Below the pieces are notes generated by a model. It worked only from the letters and a program-made list of their open reading frames with translations. It had not been told where the DNA came from and did no database searches. From Gorillibacterium sp. (GTDB lineage: Bacteria > Bacillota > Bacilli > Paenibacillales > NBRC-103111): a stretch of 6,933 nt of DNA. Below, one piece after another: positions 1 to 6,566 of this stretch (within the stretch, counting starts at the first letter, position 1; the number at the start of each line of letters is the position of its first letter). Made by a program: the position numbers and the translations under genes. The stretch is from positions 1-6,933 of the forward strand of contig JAIMBU010000133.1 of NCBI GenBank assembly GCA_023511325.1, read 5' to 3'.

Positions 1-50
1 CTGTGCACATGAAAGTCAGCTTAGTTTATGCCTAGCTTCTTCTTGTTTTC
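1..50 (-). other. Downstream flank of the binding-protein gene
   Basis: These 50 bases follow the TAG stop. AGCT-rich segments around 18-39 could pair imperfectly with a bulge, but there is no U-run after them, so I do not call a terminator. Whether the transcript ends or continues into another gene is not visible. Confidence 0.4.
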
Positions 51-1661
51 CTAGTATTTCGTTTGTTCGTACTCTCTTATTTTAGCATAGCCTAGATTGT
101 CGCGATCTTTGAGAAACTTATCATAGATTTTATCAAATTCAGCATCATTCTTTGACATCAGCAGCTTGGTTAACGTTTTGCCCCATAGCAGTTGAATGCT
201 CGTCAAGTTAACCCCTTCCTCGGACAGGCCCGAAGGTGTTAGCTGGGAGAATTCCGAGAAGTTATAGGTTTTGCCCTTCGACCATTCCTGATTGGATAAG
301 TACGGCTCTTCAGTTGGAGGTGCCCAATCCAGCCACATGTTCGAATCCTCAAGCATGAAGTAGGTGTAGGATGCTCCGTACTTCGTTCCGTCCGTGCTCG
401 TTAAATATTCCTTTGTAAATTGATCCTTGCCATCGATCGTGTCATAGGATTTCCCTTTTACACCTAAGCAAACATCCTTTTGACCTTCTTCACTGATCAT
501 ATAGCTCATGAACTCGATTGCTCTTTTCTTGTCCTTCACATTTTTAGAGATCAGCGTAATGGTCCATCCGGAAATCCCAGGGCCGGAAAGTGTAGGTTGA
601 TCTAGCTTGGTGTTTGCTGGTCCATCGATCGGGATGTAAATCTTTTCCGGGTCTGTTTTATAGACTGTAGCATTCTGTGTTCCCACGTCTGAAACCTGGT
701 ACAGCATGGAGAAATAACGGCCGCTTGCACTTTTTTCATCTACTTGCGGGCGCTTGTCGATGAAGATATCCTTGGAAAGCAGTCCCATTTCATTCGCTTT
801 ACGGAATGTTTTCAGCCAGCGGATATACTCGGGGTCCGTAGAACGGTCATATAACTTGCCATCTTTTTGTTGGGGAATGGCCAGGAAGTTCTGCAGGAAA
901 TCCTCAAGGGAATAGTTCCCTTTGTCTGAGAATTCGTGAAAGCTAAGCGGTATGAGCGGTTGCCCATTTACATCTGGAAACTTTTCCTTCGCTGCCTTTA
1001 GCGCATTAAGGAAACCCTCCGGCGTTCTCATCTCCGGCTTGCCGATTGCTTCATACATATCCTTACGGACGAGGAATGATTGGTTCGATGTGTATTGCTC
1101 ACCATATTTCTCATAATCCTTTGGTGAGGAAGATGCATTCGGATATCCGTAGAAGTTACCGTCTGCCTGCTTAAACCAGTTTATTTTGTCTGGATCTGCG
1201 ACATTGTACAAATACGGATCGTATTGATCGGCAAGCTCATTCCATGGAAGTACTTGACCGCCATCGATGAGTTTTTTGACGATGTCGTCATTTGCATCAA
1301 GTGTGATAAAATCGGGCAGATTGCCTGAAGCGATCATGGTTTGGAGCTTCTCGTTTTCATTGCCAACCGGGACGATCATGTTCACATTGACTCCGGTTTT
1401 TTGGGTAATGTTTTGGGACGCGTAGTCATCACCCCATTTGGCAGTAACCCACGAGTAATTGACATACCAATCGAACGTGATCGGAGACAAGTCAGACTTC
1501 CACCCTGGTATGCTAGGATCTAGTTTCGTTGTTGCGTTTGCCTCGGAAGAGCTGACCGCTGGTGATGCTTCTTTTGACGATTTGGATGATGGACAAGCGA
1601 TTAAGACAAATACCATGCTGAAAAGCATTGCAACGATCAAACCTTTGCGGATTTTTCTCAA
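51..1661 (-). CDS. ABC transporter extracellular sugar-binding lipoprotein (LplA/LipO-like)
   Basis: This 536-residue protein is the capture component of a sugar ABC importer and should be anchored outside the membrane by a lipid. Residues 2-6 are basic (RKIRK), residues 8-20 are hydrophobic, and the lipobox LIAC ends at Cys23, the predicted lipidated residue. A Ser/Thr/Ala-rich linker follows to about residue 47. The region 89-122 has the solute-binding family pattern (a TGV strand, then KLQTMIASGNLPDFITLD), and a late GWTITLISKN segment followed by a helix with AIEFMSYMISEEGQ is typical of the large binding proteins of Paenibacillus. The start codon is TTG. It is chosen because GAGAGGGG lies 7 nt upstream and the first internal ATG (residue 12) would cut into the signal peptide. 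Two matching permease genes lie immediately upstream in transcription. The fold and role are secure. The ligand cannot be read from the sequence, but the neighbouring NagZ and NagB homologues point to an amino-sugar oligosaccharide. Confidence 0.93.
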   Translation of the reverse strand: MRKIRKGLIVAMLFSMVFVLIACPSSKSSKEASPAVSSSEANATTKLDPSIPGWKSDLSPITFDWYVNYSWVTAKWGDDYASQNITQKTGVNVNMIVPVGNENEKLQTMIASGNLPDFITLDANDDIVKKLIDGGQVLPWNELADQYDPYLYNVADPDKINWFKQADGNFYGYPNASSSPKDYEKYGEQYTSNQSFLVRKDMYEAIGKPEMRTPEGFLNALKAAKEKFPDVNGQPLIPLSFHEFSDKGNYSLEDFLQNFLAIPQQKDGKLYDRSTDPEYIRWLKTFRKANEMGLLSKDIFIDKRPQVDEKSASGRYFSMLYQVSDVGTQNATVYKTDPEKIYIPIDGPANTKLDQPTLSGPGISGWTITLISKNVKDKKRAIEFMSYMISEEGQKDVCLGVKGKSYDTIDGKDQFTKEYLTSTDGTKYGASYTYFMLEDSNMWLDWAPPTEEPYLSNQEWSKGKTYNFSEFSQLTPSGLSEEGVNLTSIQLLWGKTLTKLLMSKNDAEFDKIYDKFLKDRDNLGYAKIREYEQTKY

Positions 1662-1668
1662 TTTAATA

Positions 1669-1676
1669 CCCCTCTC
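1669..1676 (-). promoter_or_regulatory. Ribosome-binding site deciding a TTG start
   Basis: The minus strand reads GAGAGGGG, followed by 7 nt (tattaaa) and then TTG. This spacing supports initiation at the TTG of the binding-protein gene, since no in-frame ATG exists upstream of the signal peptide core. Confidence 0.7.
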
Positions 1677-1685
1677 GTTTGTGAG

Positions 1686-1715
1686 TTTATAAGTTCATCT
1701 TTGTTAGGAGAACAA
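1686..1715 (-). promoter_or_regulatory. Candidate internal promoter before the binding-protein gene
   Basis: In the 74-nt gap between the second permease and the binding-protein gene, the minus strand has TTGTTC (1710-1715) and TATAAA (1686-1691) separated by 18 nt. The -10 element matches the SigA consensus at five of six positions, but the -35 matches at only three. A start of transcription near 1679 would leave a very short leader containing the ribosome-binding site. An extra promoter here would fit the usual need for more binding protein than permease. The call is weak and rests on pattern only. Confidence 0.22.
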
Positions 1716-1716
1716 A
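1700..1716. repeat. Short AT-rich inverted repeat between permease and binding-protein genes
   Basis: TTTGTT (1700-1705) and AACAAA (1711-1716) form a perfect 6-bp inverted repeat around a 5-nt loop. The stem has only one G-C pair and no U-tract follows, so it is not a terminator. It overlaps the candidate -35 element and might be an mRNA processing or stabilising hairpin, or chance in AT-rich DNA. Confidence 0.25.
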
Positions 1717-1735
1717 AATGTAACCGCTGGCAACA

Positions 1736-2626
1736 TTAGCCCTTGATTGAGCCGATCATGAACCCTTTCACAAAATACTTCTGCAAAAACGGGTACACGA
1801 TAACAATGGGCACCGTTGTCACGACCATCGTAGCCAATTTGACGGACTGCGAGGTCACCTTCCGAACAACGTTACCAGGTAGTGCCGTTGCGATCGTTGC
1901 GATCTGATTTGAGCCAGACAAGGCAACGATCCGATACAAGAAGGTTTGGATCGGTTGCAGGTCCGTTTTGTCCGTGAAGATAACAGCGGTGAAGTAGTCA
2001 TTCCATTGGTAGACACCGTGAAACATAGCAATCGTTGCCATGACGGGCATGGACACGGGAAGAACAACTCGATAAAAAATCTTCAGATCATGGGCACCGT
2101 CAATTTTTGCCGCTTCCTCCATACCCTCGGGGATATCCCGAAAGAAGGCAACAAAGATAATCAGGTCGAAGAAGCTGAACATCGCGGGGATAATATAAAC
2201 TAAAAAATTATCCAACAAATGAAGGTCACGGATTAACAAATAGTAAGGGATCAGCCCGCCGCCAAAAAACATCGTGATCGTCCCTATGTACATGTAGAGT
2301 GTTCTGCCGATTAATTCTTTCCGGGAAATCCCGTAGGCGACCATTGCCGTGAACAACACATGGAGGACCGTACCAAGTAAGGTCTTCGCAACCGTAATGC
2401 CCATCGCATTCATCAGGCCATCATTTTTAAAAACAGCCTCGTAGCTCTTTAAGCTAAACATTCGGGGGTACCAATAGATGCCGCCCCTCATCGCGTCTGC
2501 ACCATCGTTAAAGGAATTGACTAGCACATACCAGATTGGATAAATCGTGATAAAGCAGATCAATGCCATAACCAGGACGTTCCCCCAGTCAAAGATCAGC
2601 TCACCTAGATGTCGTTTCCCTCGCAT
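1736..2626 (-). CDS. Carbohydrate ABC transporter permease, LplC/YtcP-like
   Basis: This 296-residue integral membrane protein is one half of the sugar channel. Hydrophobic segments lie near residues 14-36, 76-99, 109-131, 140-161, 190-207 and 262-280. The cytoplasmic EAA loop that contacts the ATPase is MEEAAKIDGA at 169-178, followed by LP at 189-190. The C-terminus, PFLQKYFVKGFMIGSIKG, is characteristic of LplC/YtcP-type permeases. The ATG at 2626 is preferred over the ATG three codons upstream (2635). AAAGGA lies 8 nt before the former but directly abuts the latter, leaving no spacing. The gene begins 13 nt after the other permease stops, and the AAAGGA reuses part of that TAA stop, so the two are almost certainly translated together. 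The substrate cannot be inferred from the permease itself. Confidence 0.94.
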   Translation of the reverse strand: MRGKRHLGELIFDWGNVLVMALICFITIYPIWYVLVNSFNDGADAMRGGIYWYPRMFSLKSYEAVFKNDGLMNAMGITVAKTLLGTVLHVLFTAMVAYGISRKELIGRTLYMYIGTITMFFGGGLIPYYLLIRDLHLLDNFLVYIIPAMFSFFDLIIFVAFFRDIPEGMEEAAKIDGAHDLKIFYRVVLPVSMPVMATIAMFHGVYQWNDYFTAVIFTDKTDLQPIQTFLYRIVALSGSNQIATIATALPGNVVRKVTSQSVKLATMVVTTVPIVIVYPFLQKYFVKGFMIGSIKG

Positions 2627-2634
2627 TTGAATCA

Positions 2635-2640
2635 TCCTTT
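2635..2640 (-). promoter_or_regulatory. Ribosome-binding site of the second permease
   Basis: AAAGGA overlaps the TAA stop of the preceding permease gene by one base and sits 8 nt before the ATG at 2626. It argues against the ATG at 2635, which overlaps it. The arrangement implies translational coupling of the two permeases. Confidence 0.6.
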
Positions 2641-3608
2641 TACAGTAATGAAGTATCGTTTAACTTCTTCGTGACAAAGTTGGCAGAAATTAAAAGAAGA
2701 AAGGCGATGATTGATTTAAGCAATCCGACTGCTGTGGAATAAGAATAGCGGCCGTTGGAAATTCCCACTTGATACACATAAGTATCGATAACATTGCTAG
2801 CGCTTTCATTAAGCTGATTCTTTAAGATAAACACCTGATCGAAATTCGAATTCAGAATGCCGCTAACCGACAAGATGAACAAAATTGAAACGGTCCCTTT
2901 GATCATGGGCAGCGTGACGAGAAACATCTGTTGGAATCGATTTGCTCCATCAATGGTAGCTGCTTCATACAACTCAGGCGAAACACTGGAAATGGCGGCC
3001 AAATAAATAATGGCGGACCACCCAAGCTCCTTCCAAATATCTGAGCTGACGACGATCGTCCAGAAGTAAGCCGGTTCCGCCAAGTAGCTAATCGGTTCTT
3101 TGATCCAGTGCAAAGCCATAAGGATATGGTTGATGATTCCGACATCCGCCAGCCACGTAGTCAATATTCCGCCTAAAATGACCCACGATAAAAAGTGAGG
3201 CAAATAAGAGATGGTTTGTACGGCCTTCTTAAAACGCACGGAACGCAGCTCATTGAGAAATAGTGCGAACAGAATCGGCAGTGGAAAGCCGATGATCAGC
3301 TTCAGTAGGCTCATGCCGAGTGTATTTTTTAGAACGTACAGCAGGCTATCATCGGTCAAAAACGCCTTGAAGTGCTTAACACCAACCGAAGGTGCAGCAG
3401 ATATCGCTTTGGTAATATTGAAATCCTTGAACGCAATAATGATTCCATACATCGGGAAGTAGTTAAATATGATCATCCAGGCGATTCCGAGCAGTACCAT
3501 CAGCTGCAAATACCGTTGACGGATAAATCGCCTGATGAACTTTTCGACTTTCGATTTAGCATCCGGTCGATTGACCTTCATTCCTGGTATTGCTGGTTGT
3601 GTATCCAT
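2640..3608 (-). CDS. Sugar ABC transporter permease, LplB/YteP-like
   Basis: This 322-residue membrane protein pairs with the downstream LplC-like permease. A cytoplasmic basic N-terminus (about 1-32) is followed by predicted membrane segments near 33-53, 97-117, 131-152, 181-205, 238-256 and 292-312. The stretch NYFPMYGIIIAFKDF at 49-63 is the hallmark of LplB/YteP permeases. The EAA loop reads YEAATIDGA at 214-222 with LP at 233-234, the docking site for the ATPase. The ATG at 3608 is preferred, because GGAGGA lies 5 nt upstream. A TTG eight codons earlier (3632) would place this ribosome-binding site inside the coding region. No nucleotide-binding subunit is encoded in the window. In Bacillota such permease pairs commonly use a shared ATPase (MsmX in Bacillus subtilis), and this is inferred here too. 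Confidence 0.94.
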   Translation of the reverse strand: MDTQPAIPGMKVNRPDAKSKVEKFIRRFIRQRYLQLMVLLGIAWMIIFNYFPMYGIIIAFKDFNITKAISAAPSVGVKHFKAFLTDDSLLYVLKNTLGMSLLKLIIGFPLPILFALFLNELRSVRFKKAVQTISYLPHFLSWVILGGILTTWLADVGIINHILMALHWIKEPISYLAEPAYFWTIVVSSDIWKELGWSAIIYLAAISSVSPELYEAATIDGANRFQQMFLVTLPMIKGTVSILFILSVSGILNSNFDQVFILKNQLNESASNVIDTYVYQVGISNGRYSYSTAVGLLKSIIAFLLLISANFVTKKLNDTSLL

Positions 3609-3613
3609 AAGCG

Positions 3614-3619
3614 TCCTCC
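3614..3619 (-). promoter_or_regulatory. Ribosome-binding site of the LplB-like permease
   Basis: GGAGGA is placed 5 nt before the ATG at 3608. It is the strongest argument for starting the permease there rather than at the upstream in-frame TTG at 3632. Confidence 0.7.
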
Positions 3620-3665
3620 AGTAATTTCTCAAGTGCTACAGCCGTGATAATAAACGAGTATTAGG

Positions 3666-3682
3666 TACGGACGGAATCCGTA
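3666..3682. repeat. Perfect inverted repeat, possible operator, upstream of permease genes
   Basis: TACGGA (3666-3671), a 5-nt centre and TCCGTA (3677-3682) form a perfect 6-bp dyad. It overlaps the weak -35-like hexamer of a candidate promoter for the transporter genes, which is where a repressor would be expected to bind. No U-tract follows on the minus strand, so it is not a terminator. It does not match an operator motif I know, and a 6-bp dyad can occur by chance. Confidence 0.3.
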
Positions 3683-3723
3683 TATCTACAAATTAACAAT
3701 CGTTCAGGTTGCAGGCTGTTGGC

Positions 3724-5313
3724 TCATTTAGATCCGTAAGGTCCTACGGTTACAGGAAGTCTACCTCTAGCAGGGATATCTCCCATAAGCACTTTAGCCA
3801 GTGATCGAATGGATAGTGGTTTATTCTCATAGCAGGCCAAATAGGTTTTAACCTTTGGAAATGCTGTCAGATCGTAAGGCAACCGGAGGGAAACAACGAT
3901 CAGATTGATATCGTTTCTTTCAGCGAGTTCTTGTACAAGCCGTTGCTGTCCCGGGAAAAAATGAGCATTATAGGTGGCGACAATGACTTGCTCGTAACCC
4001 TCACTTATGGATAATACATTCGCAATTTCCCCTTCACTTGGTTCAACACCGATCACCTGTTCCTTGAGTTCAGTCAGTCGGCCAGTCAACACTTTGCCGA
4101 GTGTCGTCTCTTGCCCAAGGGGTTCAGAGGTTTCGGAAACCGGGCGCATGTTGGGCCAAACGATAAGCGTTCTGGCATCCGGCTGCAGCGGAAACCGCCC
4201 TTCATTTTTAATGAGCGTGATGCTTCTCTCGCTTAGCGACCTTGCGAAGACCAGCGATTCATCAGTTCCAACGGCTGACGTATTTACAGGCTCTGGCTGC
4301 TTGAACAACCCGTTTTTCTGTTTCAATAGCAGCAGGCGCTCCACGGATTCCTCGATACGTGCTTCGCTGATCCTTCCGCTGCGGACAGCAGCAATTACCG
4401 CTTCAATCCCTTCAGATTGGAGGTCGAATTGATGACTGATCAGCACCAGATCAGCACCTGCTTCTATCGCCATAACAGCTCCGAGACCCACACCTACACC
4501 TTTTAGAATCGCGTTCATTTCCATGCAATCGGTCGTAATAACACCCTTGAAGCCTAACTCCGTGCGCAGTAGACCTGTCAATATTTTGTGTGATAATGTT
4601 GCCGGAAGGTCCTGATCCTCATAAGCGGGAAAGATGATGTGCGCCGTCATTACCGCATCTGCCCCAGCTGCAATCGCCTGCTTAAACGGAAATAACTCTA
4701 CTTCATGCAAATGCTTCCGGTCGTGCGCCACTAAGGGCAGTTCTTTATGAGAGTCCGTGTCTGTGTCGCCATGTCCTGGAAAATGCTTTACGGTGGCAAC
4801 GACTCCAGCTTCCTGATACCCCTTGATGGCAGCAGAGCCCATTATGGCAACCCGATTCGGACACTCTCCATAGGAACGAACACCGATAACCGGATTACTC
4901 GGGTTGTTGTTAATATCCATGCATGGAGCAAAGTCCATATTGATACCCATGGCCCGTAGTTCTCTTCCCGCGATAAGGGCCGCTTCGTAAGCCCCTTGCG
5001 TATCTCCCGTTGCGCTAAGCGCCATATTTCCCGGCATGAGAGTGACACCTCGTTCAATTCCCGCCGCCATTCCACCCTCCTGATCGATAGAAATGAGGAG
5101 TGGTGTACCTGACGCTTGCTGAAGCTCTGCGGATAAAACGGCTACTTGCTCTGGCGTTTGGGCATTGCGGCGGAAATAGTTGACACCACCGATATGATAG
5201 TCGCTAATCAGGCGTAAAATAGGTTCGTTGGGCTTGGTATCGTCAAAACCACACATGAACAACTGACCGACCTTTTGTTCTAAAGTCATCCTTTTCAATC
5301 GATCCCTAATCAT
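3724..5313 (-). CDS. nagZ: Glycoside hydrolase family 3 beta-N-acetylhexosaminidase (NagZ type), cytoplasmic
   Basis: This 529-residue enzyme should cleave terminal beta-linked N-acetylglucosamine from imported oligosaccharides or muropeptide-like fragments. The GH3 TIM barrel covers roughly residues 10-335. KHFPGHGDT begins at 176 and DSH at 187-189 supplies the Asp-His acid/base pair typical of NagZ. TTDCMEM contains the predicted nucleophile Asp262. DQEGG at 77-81, VIGVRSY at 142-148 and PGNMAL at 94-99 are further family signatures. A second alpha/beta domain (about 345-529) makes it longer than the single-domain Gram-negative NagZ. There is no signal peptide, so it acts in the cytoplasm, unlike exported NagZ forms. 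The start is the ATG at 5313: AAGGAGGGA leaves about 11 nt to it, against only 2 nt to an in-frame TTG at 5322. Unusually, the Arg normally found eight residues after the Asp of DQEGG is Gly85. Some His-bearing GH3 glucosaminidases act as phosphorylases, so that mode is possible. Confidence 0.9.
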   Translation of the reverse strand: MIRDRLKRMTLEQKVGQLFMCGFDDTKPNEPILRLISDYHIGGVNYFRRNAQTPEQVAVLSAELQQASGTPLLISIDQEGGMAAGIERGVTLMPGNMALSATGDTQGAYEAALIAGRELRAMGINMDFAPCMDINNNPSNPVIGVRSYGECPNRVAIMGSAAIKGYQEAGVVATVKHFPGHGDTDTDSHKELPLVAHDRKHLHEVELFPFKQAIAAGADAVMTAHIIFPAYEDQDLPATLSHKILTGLLRTELGFKGVITTDCMEMNAILKGVGVGLGAVMAIEAGADLVLISHQFDLQSEGIEAVIAAVRSGRISEARIEESVERLLLLKQKNGLFKQPEPVNTSAVGTDESLVFARSLSERSITLIKNEGRFPLQPDARTLIVWPNMRPVSETSEPLGQETTLGKVLTGRLTELKEQVIGVEPSEGEIANVLSISEGYEQVIVATYNAHFFPGQQRLVQELAERNDINLIVVSLRLPYDLTAFPKVKTYLACYENKPLSIRSLAKVLMGDIPARGRLPVTVGPYGSK

Positions 5314-5322
5314 TTTGAACAA

Positions 5323-5331
5323 TCCCTCCTT
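5323..5331 (-). promoter_or_regulatory. Strong ribosome-binding site of nagZ
   Basis: AAGGAGGGA lies in the 31-nt gap after the VOC gene. Its GGAGG core is 11 nt from the ATG at 5313 and only 2 nt from the TTG at 5322, which favours the ATG. It is among the strongest ribosome-binding sites in the window. Confidence 0.65.
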
Positions 5332-5344
5332 GATTTCTGGCGTT

Positions 5345-5752
5345 TTACTTATCCTGGATAAATTCGATCATTTCTCCACCCGGAGCCTCGAGAAAGCAAA
5401 AGCGCATCCTGACAATCTCCCCGGAACGGGCTGGAATATCAGCGTCCGAGGGTTGCCCTCTGCGAGTGCCGCCAGCCGCCTCGGCTTTGCCTAGGGATGC
5501 TTCGATATCCTCCGTGCGAATCGCCACATGCTGCCATATGCCCTCCGGGAATGAATCGGGAGATCCGAAGATCTCAAGAAAGTCCCCCTCGCCTAGATCA
5601 ACCAGTACCGCATGATCGTTGTTGTCATCTGTCCCCCATTCGACCACGAACCTTGCTCCCAAGCCCTCTATGTAGAAAGCGACCGTTCGGGCCAAATCAA
5701 CTGTTTTCAAGCAAACGTGGTGAATGCCAATCCGTTTAGTTGTCGTATACAT
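5345..5752 (-). CDS. VOC (glyoxalase/bleomycin resistance/dioxygenase) fold protein
   Basis: This 135-residue protein has the paired beta-alpha-beta-beta-beta modules of the vicinal oxygen chelate superfamily. Module one begins IGIHHVCLKTVDLARTVAFY and ends in DFLEIFG. Module two begins IWQHVAIRTEDIEASL and ends in PGGEMIEFI. Candidate metal ligands at the usual four positions are His12, Glu60, His75 and Glu130, so an active metal site is plausible. The family includes isomerases, epimerases, lyases and dioxygenases, and the reaction cannot be told from sequence. The start is the ATG at 5752. The reading frame stays open for 103 more codons upstream, but that part lies inside the TIM-barrel gene and has no family resemblance. 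GGAGGA inside the last codons of the TIM-barrel gene serves as ribosome-binding site, with a rather long 11-12-nt spacing. The 4-nt gap to that gene suggests coupled translation and a shared substrate. Confidence 0.85.
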   Translation of the reverse strand: MYTTTKRIGIHHVCLKTVDLARTVAFYIEGLGARFVVEWGTDDNNDHAVLVDLGEGDFLEIFGSPDSFPEGIWQHVAIRTEDIEASLGKAEAAGGTRRGQPSDADIPARSGEIVRMRFCFLEAPGGEMIEFIQDK

Positions 5753-5756
5753 GTCG

Positions 5757-6566
5757 TCATCGTTCCTCCATAAATGTTCGGATACCGTGCAAAGAGCGCT
5801 CCGCTCCAACGAAACCAGGATAAGTCTTTTCCGACTCATGCTCGATGATGAGCCACTCGGTACCCGCAATCCGGCATTGCTGCAGAATCGCCGGCCAATC
5901 ATTCGCTTCATCTTCCGCTCCGATACAGGTCTCCAGTCCGCTTTTGTGAGAATAGGGCTTGCCATGCACGAGTAGCGGGCGCCCTGGAATGGCTGCAAGC
6001 ACTTGCTCTGGATGGACACCCGCCTCCAAGCAGTTGCCGGTGTCCAATTCAAGGATGACATCCTTATTCAAATGCTCACAAAGCAAATCCCATGGTGTAA
6101 TTCCCCCGGTATAGCGCGTTGCGAATTCATGCGCATGCGTATGATACCCGAGCCGCATTCCCTGCTGTTGCAGCAGGTCGCTAAGCTCGTTCATCTTCTG
6201 TGCGTGACGGATCCAAACCTCCGGGCTGTCTTCCTCACGGGTATGGGCTATTTCCCAAGGACCACCAAGCGCCGGAATGATCACATTTCGGGTGCCCGCA
6301 CGCTGGTGATAGTCGAGCGTAGCTGCCAGCGTATCCACCTGCAACAACTCCCATTCCGTGTGCCAGCCACAGTTCACGAGACCGTTTTGCTCCATAAGGG
6401 ATCGGATCCGTTCGGGCGGGTGAGTGAACTTCCCGTAGAACTCAACACCCTCGTAGCCAAGCTCCCTCACACGAGCGAGGGTTGGCTCGATATCGGCTTG
6501 CAGCTCCCGATAAACGGAATACAAGCCCAGTGCTACCGATGGGGCTTTCCTGATCGGCCGCTTCAT
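5757..6566 (-). CDS. Sugar phosphate isomerase/epimerase-like TIM-barrel protein (xylose isomerase-like, AP endonuclease 2 fold)
   Basis: This 269-residue protein belongs to the superfamily that includes inosose dehydratase (IolE), hydroxypyruvate isomerase and keto-sugar epimerases. It opens with ALGLYSVYRELQ and then VRELGYEGVEFYG (residues 34-45), the usual first two strands. YHTHAHEF (141-148), ELDTGN (173-178) and IEHE (241-244) supply the expected divalent-metal and substrate ligands (His, Glu, Asp175, Glu242 or Glu244). The segment HGKP at 201-204 replaces the more usual HxKD. There is no signal peptide, so it is cytoplasmic. The start is the ATG at 6566, which overlaps the nagB stop in an ATGA. 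A longer version beginning at TTG 6590 would overlap nagB by 28 nt and has no better ribosome-binding site. A weak AGAGAG lies 7 nt upstream of the ATG. Isomerisation, epimerisation or dehydration of a sugar or keto-sugar is likely, but the exact reaction is not identifiable. Confidence 0.88.
   Translation of the reverse strand: MKRPIRKAPSVALGLYSVYRELQADIEPTLARVRELGYEGVEFYGKFTHPPERIRSLMEQNGLVNCGWHTEWELLQVDTLAATLDYHQRAGTRNVIIPALGGPWEIAHTREEDSPEVWIRHAQKMNELSDLLQQQGMRLGYHTHAHEFATRYTGGITPWDLLCEHLNKDVILELDTGNCLEAGVHPEQVLAAIPGRPLLVHGKPYSHKSGLETCIGAEDEANDWPAILQQCRIAGTEWLIIEHESEKTYPGFVGAERSLHGIRTFMEER
5764..5769 (-). promoter_or_regulatory. Ribosome-binding site of the VOC gene, inside the upstream gene
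   Basis: GGAGGA is part of the final Met-Glu-Glu-Arg codons of the TIM-barrel gene. It lies 11 nt before the ATG at 5752, a long spacing that may make VOC translation depend on ribosomes finishing the upstream gene. Confidence 0.5.

Larger units (their letters stand above)
3609..3723 (-). other. 115-nt gap between nagZ and the transporter genes
   Basis: This is the longest non-coding stretch in the window. It contains a 17-nt inverted repeat (3666-3682), a faint promoter-like pair (TTCCGT at 3671-3676 and TATTAT at 3647-3652 on the minus strand, 18 nt apart) and the ribosome-binding site of the permease. I see no stem followed by a U-run, so no intrinsic terminator separates nagZ from the transporter. 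No recognisable riboswitch and no clear CcpA-type catabolite site (cre) is present. Confidence 0.5.

Noticed and set aside
1..50. Possible terminator after the binding-protein gene
   Set aside because: Only an imperfect, bulged pairing of AGCT-containing segments is present and there is no U-run. The true terminator, if any, is likely beyond the window.
3705..3718. Short direct repeat CAGGTTG / CAGGCTG after nagZ
   Set aside because: Two imperfect 7-mers are too short to distinguish from chance and match no operator motif I know.
3683..3723. Terminator directly after nagZ
   Set aside because: The sequence after the stop has only short CAG/CTG pairings and no stem followed by a T-run on the minus strand.
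4007..4432. Plus-strand open frame of 141 codons inside nagZ
   Set aside because: It is antisense to the conserved GH3 protein, rich in Ser/Thr as expected of a reverse-frame shadow, and has no ribosome-binding site I could recognise.
5707..5760. A 17-codon frame starting at an ATG that overlaps the TIM-barrel stop (ATGA at 5760)
   Set aside because: It is out of frame with the VOC protein, its ATG is only about 4 nt from the GGAGG, and the peptide has no features. It is probably chance, although it could influence VOC translation.
5753..6061. In-frame upstream extension of the VOC gene
   Set aside because: The extra 103 codons overlap the TIM-barrel gene out of frame and do not resemble a VOC module. 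The VOC fold is complete from the ATG at 5752.
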